64,000 bases of DNA from Planctomycetota bacterium. GTDB taxonomy: Bacteria; Planctomycetota; UBA1135; GCA-002686595. Location: positions 248,001 through 312,000 of the forward strand of contig JAKLKU010000004.1 of the NCBI GenBank assembly GCA_023150475.1. The letters are read 5' to 3'. Both the position numbers and the translations under genes were made by a program. The notes beneath the pieces were generated by a model. That model saw only the letters and a list, made by a program, of their open reading frames with translations. It did not search any database and was not told the origin of the DNA. Positions 25,038 to 33,756 of the stretch are shown here, piece by piece; position 1 is the stretch's first letter, and each line of letters starts with the position of its first letter.

Positions 25038-27377
25038 ATGTCGAATCTCGGACTCAACATCGGTCTGCAAGGGCTGCTCTCGTCGCAGTCGTCGCTCGAC
25101 ACGATCGGCCACAACATCACGAACGCGAACACGCCGGGTTACTCACGGCAATCGCTCGAGATCGGCACGAACACGGCAGTGCAGGTCCGCAACCTGCTGA
25201 TGGGCAACGGCGTGCAGGCGACGATCGTGCGCCGCACCGTCGACCAACTGCTCAACGCGCGCCTGATCGGCCAGCAGTCGGGCGTGTCGCGGCTCGACGC
25301 ACGGCTCTCGGTGCTCGGCGAAGCGGAAGGCTTGCTCGGCAACACGAGCGAGAGCGGACTCGGCAAGGCGATGCAGTCGTTCTTCACGGCGCTCTCGAAC
25401 CTGTCGGCGACGCCGGAAGACCCGGTCCTGCAGAGCGGCGCCGTGCAGAACGCTTCGCAGCTCGCGTCGGTGTTCAATCAACTCGCGACGAACGTCAACG
25501 TCTTGAAGGACGACACGATCGCGCGCATGCAAGCACACGTCGACGCGGTCAACGAGCTCGCCGAGCAGATCTCGGGCCTCAACAAGCAGATCTCCGCGAC
25601 CGAAGCGTCCGGCGTGACGGCGAACGACCTGCGCGACCGCCGCGAGAACGTCTTGCGCGAGCTCGCGAAGCTGATCGACGTCAAAGGCATCGAGGACGCG
25701 CGTGGTGCGGTCCGCGTGCTCGTCGGCGGCAGCATGCTCGTCAGTCCGACCACGTTCAATCAGATGGAACTCGCGACGTCCGGCGACGGCTCGCTCGAGA
25801 TCCGCATGCAGGGACAGACGGACTCGCTCGGCATCACCGGCGGAGCGATCGGCGGCCTCTTGCAGGTCTATCAGAACTCGTTGCCGACGATCTCGAACGA
25901 GCTCGACGAGCTCGCGAAGAACTGGATCCTCGAGCTCAACCGCGTGCACACCACCGGCGTCGGCGGGAGCGGTCCGTTCACGTCGCTCGTCGCCGCGAAC
26001 ACGTTCTCGGACGTCGACGGCGATGGCGTCGTCACCGACGAGTTGCTCTCGAACTCGGGCCTGCCGTTCGACGTCGTCGACGGCGAGGTGGTCGTCAACG
26101 TGACGGACCTCGCGACGGGAGCGATCGACAAGCACGTGCTTGCGATCGATGCTTCGCGCGCGACGGTCTCCGACCTCGTCAACGAGCTCAACTCGCTCGG
26201 CCACGTCACGGCGACCGTCGATGGACAGGGCCGCCTGCACGTCTTCTCCGAGCCCGGCTACGGGTTCGATTTCAGCGCGCGGCTCGATACGAACCCCGAC
26301 GCGGTCGGCAGCTTCGGCGGCGGACAAGCGACGATCACGAGCGCGACCGACGGACCCTACGCGCTCGCGGACGGCGACACGCTGCAACTCACCGGCCCGG
26401 CCGGCACGTTCACGGTCACGTTCAGCGCATCGCAGTTCGCGCAGATCGGCGCGGCGACGGCCGACGAGCTCGCGGCCGTGATCAACGCCGACCCGAACAT
26501 GCAGACGAACGGCCTCGTCGCGACCGTCGTCGGTGAGCGGCTCGTGCTGCAAACCGCCGGCAGCGGCGCGAGCGAGTCGTTCTCGGTCGACGCGGGTTCG
26601 GCGCTCGGCGCGCTCGGTTGGAGCGCGGCGACGACCGTCGTCGGTCACGACAGCGCGGTCTCGGTGACGATCGGCGGCAGTTACACGGGCAGCGCGAACG
26701 ACCAATACACGTTCGTGCCGAACATGGACGGCGTCGTCGGCACGACGGCGGGGCTCAAGGTCTTCGTCTACGACCAGAGCGGGCAGCAAGTGGCGGCGCT
26801 CGACGTCGGCGCGGGCTACAACCCCGGCGACGAGCTCGACGTGCTCAACGGAGTCACGCTGAAGCTCGGCTTCGGCACGCTGTCGGCGAGCGACTTCGAC
26901 GTGTTCCAAGTCGACGTGACGGCGGACTCCGACACGTCGGATCTCCTGCCGGCGCTCGGGCTCAACGCGCTCTTCACCGGCGACGATGCGCTGTCGATCG
27001 GCGTGCGCAACGACTTGCTCGCCACGCCGTCGCTGTTCGCGAGCTCGCAGAGCGGCGCGCCCGGCGACGGTTCGAACCTGCTCGAGATGCTCGAGTTCGA
27101 TGCGGCGGACGTCGCGGGGCTCGGCGGCAGCTCGTTCGGTGCGACGTGGGCGGATCTCGTGTCGAGCGTCGGCCTCGACATCGATTCGTCGCGCAGCGCG
27201 TACGACGCCGAAGAGTTCCTGATGCAGAGCCTCGACGCGCGTCGCGACCAAGTCAGCGGCGTCAACGTCGACGAAGAGCTCGTCAACATGATGACCGCAG
27301 AACAGGCCTACAACGCCGCCGCGCAGTTCATTCGCGTCAGCGCGGAGCTCGGCGACGAACTGATGCGCCTCCTCTGA
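25038..27377 (+). CDS. flgK: FlgK hook-filament junction protein 1
   Basis: First junction protein between hook and filament. The N-terminus is canonical (GLQGLLSSQSSLDTIGHNITNANTPGYSRQ-like, from residue 9). The middle has LNKQISATEASGVTANDLRDRRE, and the C-terminus VNVDEELVNMMTAEQAYNAAAQ is the family tail. At 779 residues it is much longer than typical FlgK (about 550); the addition is a Thr/Ser/Asp/Gly-rich region at about 340-660 with beta-type repeats. The start ATG at 25038 follows flgN by two bases. Such extensions are usually surface-exposed. Confidence 0.94.
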   Translation: MSNLGLNIGLQGLLSSQSSLDTIGHNITNANTPGYSRQSLEIGTNTAVQVRNLLMGNGVQATIVRRTVDQLLNARLIGQQSGVSRLDARLSVLGEAEGLLGNTSESGLGKAMQSFFTALSNLSATPEDPVLQSGAVQNASQLASVFNQLATNVNVLKDDTIARMQAHVDAVNELAEQISGLNKQISATEASGVTANDLRDRRENVLRELAKLIDVKGIEDARGAVRVLVGGSMLVSPTTFNQMELATSGDGSLEIRMQGQTDSLGITGGAIGGLLQVYQNSLPTISNELDELAKNWILELNRVHTTGVGGSGPFTSLVAANTFSDVDGDGVVTDELLSNSGLPFDVVDGEVVVNVTDLATGAIDKHVLAIDASRATVSDLVNELNSLGHVTATVDGQGRLHVFSEPGYGFDFSARLDTNPDAVGSFGGGQATITSATDGPYALADGDTLQLTGPAGTFTVTFSASQFAQIGAATADELAAVINADPNMQTNGLVATVVGERLVLQTAGSGASESFSVDAGSALGALGWSAATTVVGHDSAVSVTIGGSYTGSANDQYTFVPNMDGVVGTTAGLKVFVYDQSGQQVAALDVGAGYNPGDELDVLNGVTLKLGFGTLSASDFDVFQVDVTADSDTSDLLPALGLNALFTGDDALSIGVRNDLLATPSLFASSQSGAPGDGSNLLEMLEFDAADVAGLGGSSFGATWADLVSSVGLDIDSSRSAYDAEEFLMQSLDARRDQVSGVNVDEELVNMMTAEQAYNAAAQFIRVSAELGDELMRLL

Positions 27378-27380
27378 AGC

Positions 27381-28814
27381 ATGGCACTCCGACCCACACA
27401 ATCGTCGACGTTCGCGATGGTCCGCCTGGGCCTGATGACGAACTTCTCGAAGCTCGCGAGCGCACAGGAGCAAGTGGCGTCCGGCAAACGCATCCTGCGT
27501 CCGTCGGACGATCCCGTCGGCGCGAGCCAAGCGCTCGGCTATCGCAACCGGCTCTCCGCGTACGAACGTTTCGCCGCGGCGACGCAGAGCGGCCGCACGT
27601 TGCTCGACACGGCGGCGAGCAACCTGCAGGACGCCGGCGAGCTGCTCTCGGACGCGCGCGCGACGCTCCTGCAAGCGATGAACGGCACGCAGACGGCCGA
27701 GGATCGGCAGCTCTACGCGAACGAGCTCAGCCTGATCCGAGATCGATTGCTCTCGATCGCGAACGCGACTTCGGGCGAACGTTACTTGTTCGGCGGCACG
27801 GCGACGGGCAGCGCGCCTTTCCAAGTCACGAACAACAACGGCCGCGAATCGGTCGCGTACGTCGGCAACGACGAAGTGCAGGAGCTCTTGGTGGGCTTCG
27901 GCGAGAACGTCGGCGTCGGCGTCTCCGGCGAGCGGGTGTTCGCGCGCCAAGAGCGCACGGGCACGCAGTACGGCGGCTTGACCGGGGCGGCGGCGGGCAC
28001 GAGCGCCGACCAAGGCACCGGTTACGGCACGTTGTACGTGCGGCACGACGCGACGAACGCGACGTTCTCGAACGGCCTGCAGCTCGCGAACGGCGGTTCC
28101 GCGGACACGCTCTTGGGCACGCACACGCTGACGATCGACGCGGCGCTCGGCACCGTGCGCCTGGACAACGGCGTCGCGTTGCAGATCCCGGGCGCAGGCG
28201 CCGGGAACGTCGCCGATTTCACCGTCACGAACGAGGACGGCGCGGAGGTCCACCTCGACTTCAGCGCGTGGAACGGCACGTCGAGCACCGACACGTTGGT
28301 CGGCGAGGGTTCGGTGTCGATCGACGGCAGCAATTGGACTGCGCTCGATTTCCTCGACACCGACCTCGAGCTCGTCGACGCGACGACGGGCAGGGTGTTG
28401 CACGTCGACACGACGGGCATCCACCGCGCTGGGGACGAGCTCGTGATCTTCGGCGGCGCGGTCAACCTCTTCGACGTCATGCAAGGCATCGTCGAGGACC
28501 TGCGAAACCCGCAAGGGCTCGATCACGACCAACAGCTCTCGCGGCTCGAGATGTGGCTCGACGAGTTCGATCGACATCATTCGAACGTGCTGTCGGCGAC
28601 CGGCGACCTCGGAGCGCGCAGCGCGTACCTCGCGGACGTCGGCACGCGGCTCGAAGACTCCTCGCAGGAAGTGAAAGGGCTGCTCAGCCAAGTCGAGGAC
28701 GCGGACTTCAGTGAAGTCGTGCTCGACATGAGTCGCGCGGAACAGACGCTCCAGCTCACCCAAGCGACCAGCGTTCGACTGATCCAGAACACTCTGCTCA
28801 ACTATCTGAGGTAG
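27381..28814 (+). CDS. flgL: FlgL hook-filament junction protein 3
   Basis: Second junction protein. The N-terminal part SKLASAQEQVASGKRILRPSDDPVGA-like (from residue 24) is diagnostic, as is the GERYLFGGT segment near 135. The C-terminus SEVVLDMSRAEQTLQLTQATSVRLIQNTLLNYL resembles flagellin D0. At 477 residues it exceeds the usual 300-320, due to a central insertion of Thr/Gly/Asp-rich sequence. It starts three bases after flgK and is followed by the small FliE-like gene after four bases. Confidence 0.93.
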   Translation: MALRPTQSSTFAMVRLGLMTNFSKLASAQEQVASGKRILRPSDDPVGASQALGYRNRLSAYERFAAATQSGRTLLDTAASNLQDAGELLSDARATLLQAMNGTQTAEDRQLYANELSLIRDRLLSIANATSGERYLFGGTATGSAPFQVTNNNGRESVAYVGNDEVQELLVGFGENVGVGVSGERVFARQERTGTQYGGLTGAAAGTSADQGTGYGTLYVRHDATNATFSNGLQLANGGSADTLLGTHTLTIDAALGTVRLDNGVALQIPGAGAGNVADFTVTNEDGAEVHLDFSAWNGTSSTDTLVGEGSVSIDGSNWTALDFLDTDLELVDATTGRVLHVDTTGIHRAGDELVIFGGAVNLFDVMQGIVEDLRNPQGLDHDQQLSRLEMWLDEFDRHHSNVLSATGDLGARSAYLADVGTRLEDSSQEVKGLLSQVEDADFSEVVLDMSRAEQTLQLTQATSVRLIQNTLLNYLR

Positions 28815-28818
28815 GCGC

Positions 28819-29133
28819 ATGGCCAACGAAATCCCGATCCAGGGCCCGCAGAAGACCGGCCCGATCCAACCGGGCGTCGGTTCGAACGCGAAGACCGGAC
28901 CGACCGACGGCGGTGTCGCGTTCCGCGCGTTGCTCGACGAGCTCGAAGCGAAGTCGCGCGACTTGCAGGCGCAGTCGAAGTCCGTCGAGAGTCCGGCCGA
29001 CCTCGCCGGCGCGGTCCAAGGCGCGAAAGCGTCGCTGGACGACGCGCTGTCGATTCGCGACCGACTGCTCGAGGCGTACCGCGAGGCGCGCCAGCAGGAT
29101 CTCGCGCCGCGCGAGCCGAAGCGCAAGATCTAG
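28819..29133 (+). CDS. Small FliE-like protein of flagellar operon A
   Basis: A 104-residue protein whose last half resembles the C-terminal helix of FliE encoded at 56680-57048. Aligned without gaps, DALSIRDRLLEAYREARQQ corresponds to KFAMEVRNKLIDAYRETMRM, sharing Ala, Arg, Leu, Ala, Tyr, Arg and Glu at fixed spacing. The N-terminal 35 residues are Gly/Pro/Gln/Thr-rich and probably disordered. It lies tightly between flgL and the acetyltransferase gene. It could be a second rod-junction or adaptor protein, or a chaperone. The FliE link is inferred from eye alignment only. Confidence 0.6.
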   Translation: MANEIPIQGPQKTGPIQPGVGSNAKTGPTDGGVAFRALLDELEAKSRDLQAQSKSVESPADLAGAVQGAKASLDDALSIRDRLLEAYREARQQDLAPREPKRKI

Positions 29134-29137
29134 TTCG

Positions 29138-30226
29138 ATGAACGCCCGCACCGGTTCGACCGATCGCCGCGCGCTGCGCTTGATGGAGCGTGTGTTGCGC
29201 GGCGGCGGTGAGCTGGCGGCGGAATACCCGTTGGTCTTCGGCGCCGACGCGCCGGGCTCCATCGTGACGGTCGGCGAGAACGGCATCGTGCACTCGGCGT
29301 GCGCGATCCTCGTGCGCGACCTCGTGATCGGAGCGGAACGCCTGCGCGTCGGCTTGATCGGGTCGGTGGCGACCGATCCGGCGGAACGAGGCCGCGGACT
29401 CGCGACGGAAGTGCTCGCGCGAGCGGAGCGCGAGCTCGCGCGCGACGGTGCCGTGATCGCGCTGCTCTGGGCCGACGATGCGGAGTTCTACCGACGTCGT
29501 GGGTGGCGCGAGTTCGCGAGCGAGCTCGACTTCGCGTTCGACGCGGACGCGATCGCGCGTCTGCCGCGCCGCGGGACGATCCGTCGGGCCGCGCCGGACG
29601 ACGAAGGCGCGCTGCATCGGCTCTACCAGCGGCATCGCGCGCGAATCGAGCGCACCGAGGACGAGACACGCGCGTTGTTGCGCGTGCCCGGCATGGAGAC
29701 GCTCGTCCTGCACGAGGATCGCGACGTGCGGGCCTACGCGTGCCTCGGCCGCGGCGCGGATTTCGAACACACGATCCACGAATGGGCCGGCGGGCCCGAC
29801 GACGTCCTGGCGCTCGTGCGGGCGCACTTCGAACGCGCGAACGGCGCGGAGAACGTCTTCCTGCTCGCGCCGACCGACGCACAGGAGCTCGCGAGCGCCG
29901 CCCGTACGGTCGGCGCGCGCGAATGGCGCGGCGTGCTCGCGCTCGCGAAGGTCGTCGATCCGCTCGCCGCCGCGGAGCGTCTGGCGGACCTGACGCGCGG
30001 CGAGATCCGCGTGGACGTCGAAACGACGACCGACGCCGAACACGAGCCGCAGATTTCGCTCGCCGGTCCGACGCGCACGGTCACCGTTCGGCCGAACGAG
30101 CTGCTCGAGCTCATCGCACCGGCCCGCGGCGAGTGCGCGCGTCTCGGCGAACTCGAGCGAGCGCTCGACGTGTCGTTCGCGAAGCTGCCGCTCGCGCCTT
30201 TCGTCTGGGGCCTCGATTCGATCTGA
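29138..30226 (+). CDS. GNAT-family N-acetyltransferase (tandem-domain, Eis-like)
   Basis: A 362-residue protein with a first GNAT domain: strand VGLIGSVATDPAERGRGLATE, where RGRGLA (84-89) is the acetyl-CoA binding loop, followed by WADDAEFYRRRGW. A second, weaker GNAT-like part starts near 145 (IRRAAPDDEGALHRLY) and the C-terminus is a small domain of unknown type. This arrangement recalls Eis-like acetyltransferases. The gene is four bases after the FliE-like gene and 27 bases before the TMTC-like gene, so it belongs to the operon. Acetylation of flagellar protein is a reasonable but unproven guess. Confidence 0.75.
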   Translation: MNARTGSTDRRALRLMERVLRGGGELAAEYPLVFGADAPGSIVTVGENGIVHSACAILVRDLVIGAERLRVGLIGSVATDPAERGRGLATEVLARAERELARDGAVIALLWADDAEFYRRRGWREFASELDFAFDADAIARLPRRGTIRRAAPDDEGALHRLYQRHRARIERTEDETRALLRVPGMETLVLHEDRDVRAYACLGRGADFEHTIHEWAGGPDDVLALVRAHFERANGAENVFLLAPTDAQELASAARTVGAREWRGVLALAKVVDPLAAAERLADLTRGEIRVDVETTTDAEHEPQISLAGPTRTVTVRPNELLELIAPARGECARLGELERALDVSFAKLPLAPFVWGLDSI

Positions 30227-30253
30227 ACGGAGCGCGGCTAACCTAGCCGCGCC

Positions 30254-32335
30254 GTGCCCTCGACTTCCGTCCCGAAGACGCGCTCAATCGCGTTCCTCCT
30301 CGCCGTCGCTTGCGTACTCGCCTTCGCGCAAGTCTTCGTCAACGGGTTCGTCGCGTACGACGACGACGTCTACGTGTACGCCAACCCGGTGGTGCGTGAA
30401 GGGCTGACGTGGGCGGGCGTCGAGTGGGCGTTCACGACCCACCACGCCGCGAACTGGCATCCGCTGACGTGGCTGTCGCACATGCTCGACGTCGAGCTCT
30501 TCGGCCTGAACGCCACGGGGCATCACGCGAGCGCGCTCGTCCTCCACGTGCTCGCGACGTGGGCGTTGCTCGCGGCGCTCGTGCGCGCCGGCGTGGCGCT
30601 CGGCGCGAGTGCATTCGTCGCCGCGGTGTTCGCCCTGCATCCGACGCGCGTCGAATCCGTCGCTTGGATCGCCGAGCGCAAGGACGTGCTCTGTGCGCTG
30701 TTCTGGTTCCTCGGGCTGGGCGCTTGGGTGCGCTGGAGCCGCGGCGGTGGTGCGCGCTGGTTCGTCGTGACGCTGCTCTGCCACGCGCTCGCGTTGCTCG
30801 CGAAGCCGATGGCCGTGACGCTGCCGCTGACGTTGCTCTGTCTCGATCGTTGGCCGCTCGCGCGCGCCCGAGGCTTGGTCTCGGGCGTCGTCGAGAAGCT
30901 GCCGTTCTTCGCACTGAGCGCGCTGTCGAGTGTGATGACGTGGCGCGCGCAGTCCGCGGGCGGCGCCGTCAGCGGACTCGACGTGATCCCGCTCGGTGAG
31001 CGCATCGCCAACGCGTTCGCGAGCTTCGCGGCGTACCTCGCGCGCTTCGTGTGGCCGTTCGACCTCGCCGTGCTCTATCCGTTGCCGCGCGCAGGTCGCT
31101 CGCCGGCGGAGCTCGTCGTCGGCGTCGCAGCCTTCGCGCTCGCCGTGGCGCTCGCCGTCTGGACGCATCGCCGGCGGCCGGCGATCACGGTCGGCGTCGC
31201 TTGGTTCGCGCTGACGCTCCTACCGGTGATCGGACTCGTGCAGGTCGGTTTGCAGGCCAACGCCGATCGTTACACCTACGTGCCGTACGTCGGCGTCGCG
31301 TTCGTGATCGTCGGCGCGCTCGAGACTCTCCGCGTCGACCGCGCGAAGCTCGTGCACGCGAGCTGCGCGGCGCTCGCCGGCGTGTGGTGCGTGCTGACCT
31401 TCGTGCAGACGGGCACGTGGCGCGACACGCCGACCTTGTTCCGTCGCGCGCTCGCCGTCACCGAGGACAACTTCATCGCGCACAACAACCTCGGCATGGC
31501 GTTCCTCGACTCCGGCGCGGTGCCGGAAGCGATCGTGGAGCTCGAAGCGTGCGTCCGCATTCGTCCCGACTACCACCGCGGACAGTCGAACCTCGCGTCG
31601 GCGTACGTGCAGGTCGGTCGGTACACGGAGGCCGAGCGTGTGTATCGGTCGTGGATCGCGACGCACGGCGACGAAGCCATGATGCTCGCCAATCTCGGCA
31701 CGCTCGAGCTGCGAGTCGGTGCCTTCGCCGACGCGCGGCGCACGCTCGAGCGCGCCGTGGCACTCGACGCGGCGGGAGCGACGCAAGCGCGAGCGCGGCT
31801 CGTCGATCTGACCGCGCTGACCGGCGACTTCGGCGCCGCCGAGACGTTGCTCGCCGGCGAACTCGCGCAGCGTCCGGACGACCCCGAGCTCGCCGCGCGC
31901 CTCGCCGCGGTTCGTGCGCTCGCTGCCGATCCGTTCGTCGCGGACCCGGGCGCCGCCGCGTTGCGAGCCGAGCTAGCGGCGTTGGAGCGCGAGATCGCCT
32001 CGGCGCTCGTTTCCCTCGCACGTGCGGGCGAGGCCGTCGCACATCTGCGCCGCGCGAGCGAGCTCACCCCGGCGGATGCGGACGTGCAAGTCGAGCTCGC
32101 CGTCGCGGCGGTCGGCGCGAACGACCTCGCGCTCGCGGAGCAGGCGTTCGCCCGCGCGGCCGAACTCGCGCCCCAGCGAGCCGACGTCTTCAACAACCTC
32201 GGCTTCGTGCGGTATCGCGTCGGCGAACTGGCCGCGGCGCGCGACGCCTTCCGTCGGGCGCTCGAGCTCGCGCCGAACTACGCCGAAGCGCGCAAGAACC
32301 TGGACGCCGTCGAGCGCGAGCTCGCGCAGCGCTGA
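30254..32335 (+). CDS. TMTC-like membrane glycosyltransferase with TPR tail
   Basis: A 693-residue membrane protein. The N-terminal half has about ten hydrophobic segments with the early acidic motif FVAYDDDVYVYANP, resembling the GT-C proteins of the TMTC type that add sugars to protein hydroxyls. Conserved patches HHAANWHPLTWLSHM and ALHPTRVESVAWIAERKDVL are typical. The C-terminal part (about 395-690) is TPR repeats such as FIAHNNLGMAFLDSGAVPEAI. GTG at 30254 begins just before the first membrane helix. A paralogue sits at the end of the other flagellar operon (44291-46258). Enzyme activity is inferred from the family. Confidence 0.8.
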   Translation: MPSTSVPKTRSIAFLLAVACVLAFAQVFVNGFVAYDDDVYVYANPVVREGLTWAGVEWAFTTHHAANWHPLTWLSHMLDVELFGLNATGHHASALVLHVLATWALLAALVRAGVALGASAFVAAVFALHPTRVESVAWIAERKDVLCALFWFLGLGAWVRWSRGGGARWFVVTLLCHALALLAKPMAVTLPLTLLCLDRWPLARARGLVSGVVEKLPFFALSALSSVMTWRAQSAGGAVSGLDVIPLGERIANAFASFAAYLARFVWPFDLAVLYPLPRAGRSPAELVVGVAAFALAVALAVWTHRRRPAITVGVAWFALTLLPVIGLVQVGLQANADRYTYVPYVGVAFVIVGALETLRVDRAKLVHASCAALAGVWCVLTFVQTGTWRDTPTLFRRALAVTEDNFIAHNNLGMAFLDSGAVPEAIVELEACVRIRPDYHRGQSNLASAYVQVGRYTEAERVYRSWIATHGDEAMMLANLGTLELRVGAFADARRTLERAVALDAAGATQARARLVDLTALTGDFGAAETLLAGELAQRPDDPELAARLAAVRALAADPFVADPGAAALRAELAALEREIASALVSLARAGEAVAHLRRASELTPADADVQVELAVAAVGANDLALAEQAFARAAELAPQRADVFNNLGFVRYRVGELAAARDAFRRALELAPNYAEARKNLDAVERELAQR

Positions 32336-32360
32336 CGCCGCGGGGCGCGGGGAGATTCGC

Positions 32361-32957
32361 TCAAGCGTAGTTGTCGGGGAAGAGCCTGCGCTCGACCGCC
32401 TCGATCACGATGTGCAGCACCTTGATGTGGATCTCTTGGATGCGGTCCGAGCTATCCGCGAGCGGGACCACGATCGGGATGTCGACGAGCCCTTTCAGCT
32501 TGCCGCCACCTTTCCCGAGCAGGCCAACGACCGTGATCCCACGCTGCTTCGCCGCCGCGACGGCCTTGAGCACGTTCGGTGAGTTGCCGCTCGTCGAGAT
32601 CGCGACCAACAGGTCACCCGGCTTGCCGAGCGCTTCCACCTGCCGCGCGAAGATCTCGTCGAAGCCGAAGTCGTTCGCGATGCACGTGATCTGACTCGGA
32701 TCGGAGAACGCGACCGCGGGCAGCGCCTTGCGGTTGCCCCGGAAGCGGCCGGTCCATTCCTCCGCGAAGTGCATCGCGTCGCACATCGAGCCGCCGTTCC
32801 CGCAGGAGAGCAGCAGTCCCCCGCGTTCGAGGGTGGCCGCGGCGGCGTCGGCGAAGCGGCGGACGTTGGCCAGGCCGTCCGGTGAGCGCAGGAACGCGTC
32901 GAGGACGGCTGCGGCTTCCATGAACGAACGTTGAACCGGATCGGGTGTCGCTGACAT
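32361..32957 (-). CDS. gmhA: Phosphoheptose isomerase (SIS domain)
   Basis: Converts sedoheptulose 7-phosphate to D-glycero-D-manno-heptose 7-phosphate, the first step to the heptose of lipopolysaccharide or glycoprotein sugars. The 198-residue SIS domain has CGNGGSMCDAMHFAEEWTGRF, VAISTSGNSPNVLKA and the C-terminal helix EIHIKVLHIVIEAVE with its two histidines, all diagnostic. The start ATG at 32957 gives the usual length; the frame is open further upstream but that part lacks homology. Its nearness to the TMTC-like genes is suggestive of sugar supply, but it is on the other strand. Confidence 0.9.
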   Translation of the reverse strand: MSATPDPVQRSFMEAAAVLDAFLRSPDGLANVRRFADAAAATLERGGLLLSCGNGGSMCDAMHFAEEWTGRFRGNRKALPAVAFSDPSQITCIANDFGFDEIFARQVEALGKPGDLLVAISTSGNSPNVLKAVAAAKQRGITVVGLLGKGGGKLKGLVDIPIVVPLADSSDRIQEIHIKVLHIVIEAVERRLFPDNYA

Positions 32958-33300
32958 AGTTAGGGAGCTTGCGGTGTTCGACCTGGAGTGTCCATCGATC
33001 GCCACGGCCTGCGCTCCGTGGCTCTTCTGTGGCCTGTGCTCGCTCTCGCAAGCGAGCTCACCGGTTCGGATCCACACGGCTCACGAGCTCCGACGCGCCG
33101 AATCTCTCAGAATCGAGTGTTGCATCGCTGAACCAACCCTGTGCCAGCACAAAATTTATGAAGGTGCACCCCGTCTACGCACAATCTCCTGCGCGCGATC
33201 GTGCGAGTCGTTGCTCTATTGAGCCGATCACGTTTCAGTGATGGAACGTGCCCGCGTCAGCTCGGATGCGCTCCCCACTTCCCAACCCGGAGTTCTACCC
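32958..33300. other. Intergenic region between gmhA and the XRE regulator
   Basis: A 343-base divergent spacer, lower in G+C than its surroundings in the part around 33150-33240 (for example ACAAAATTTATG). It should contain promoters for both flanking genes. It also contains a perfect 7-bp inverted repeat with a 6-base loop (33038-33044 with 33051-33057). No gene or RNA was recognised. Confidence 0.4.
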
Positions 33301-33669
33301 ATGAATCGCCTTGGATCCCGCCTGCGTTTGCTTCGCGGTGCTCGCTCGCTCGTCGCCTTCTCTCGCGCGCTTGGGCTCTCGTACACCTTCGTGCGAGAGA
33401 TGGAGCGCGGCAACCGACTGCCGTCCGACGACGTCATCTTGCTGCTCGCCGAGCGTTTGCAGGTCGACTCCGGAGAGCTCGCGCTGCTCACGTACTGCGA
33501 TCGTGCGGCGTTGCTCGCCGAGCATCTGACGCGCCGCGGGCTCGACACGACCGCAGGTGCGACCGTGATGCCGACCGCCAGCGCCGTCGCTCCCGCTGCG
33601 GCGTTGCCCGCCGCGGCGCCGGCCGCGCAGGCGAGCCCCGAGCCGGTCCGCCGCACGCCGTTCCTGTGA
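33301..33669 (+). CDS. XRE-family helix-turn-helix regulator
   Basis: A 122-residue DNA-binding protein. The N-terminal 65 residues form a Cro/C1-type helix-turn-helix (LGSRLRLLRGARSLVAFSRALGLSYTFVREMERGNRLPSDD), where the second and third helices are clear. The remaining half is an Ala/Pro/Thr-rich linker without known domain. ATG at 33301 has GGAG about eight bases upstream. It lies in an AT-richer patch, upstream of rmuC. Its targets are unknown. Confidence 0.75.
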   Translation: MNRLGSRLRLLRGARSLVAFSRALGLSYTFVREMERGNRLPSDDVILLLAERLQVDSGELALLTYCDRAALLAEHLTRRGLDTTAGATVMPTASAVAPAAALPAAAPAAQASPEPVRRTPFL

Positions 33670-33675
33670 CGGCCC

Positions 33676-33694
33676 GCCGCTCGAATCGAGCGGC
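33676..33694 (+). terminator. Hairpin after the XRE gene
   Basis: A 7-bp perfect stem (33676-33682 with 33688-33694) with a 5-base loop, shortly after the stop codon and followed by TCGCTTG. It could end the XRE transcript, but the T-run is poor. Confidence 0.4.
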
Positions 33695-33756
33695 TCGCTT
33701 GATGGAACCCGGCCGTTCGCCGACCCTCTGAGGCCGGCCGGAGACGAACCCAAGCG

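Noticed and set aside
25143-29126. Very long open frame on the - strand opposite flgK and flgL
   Set aside because: It mirrors the third-position G+C bias of strongly supported flagellar genes; the protein is Arg/Glu/Val low-complexity without a domain.
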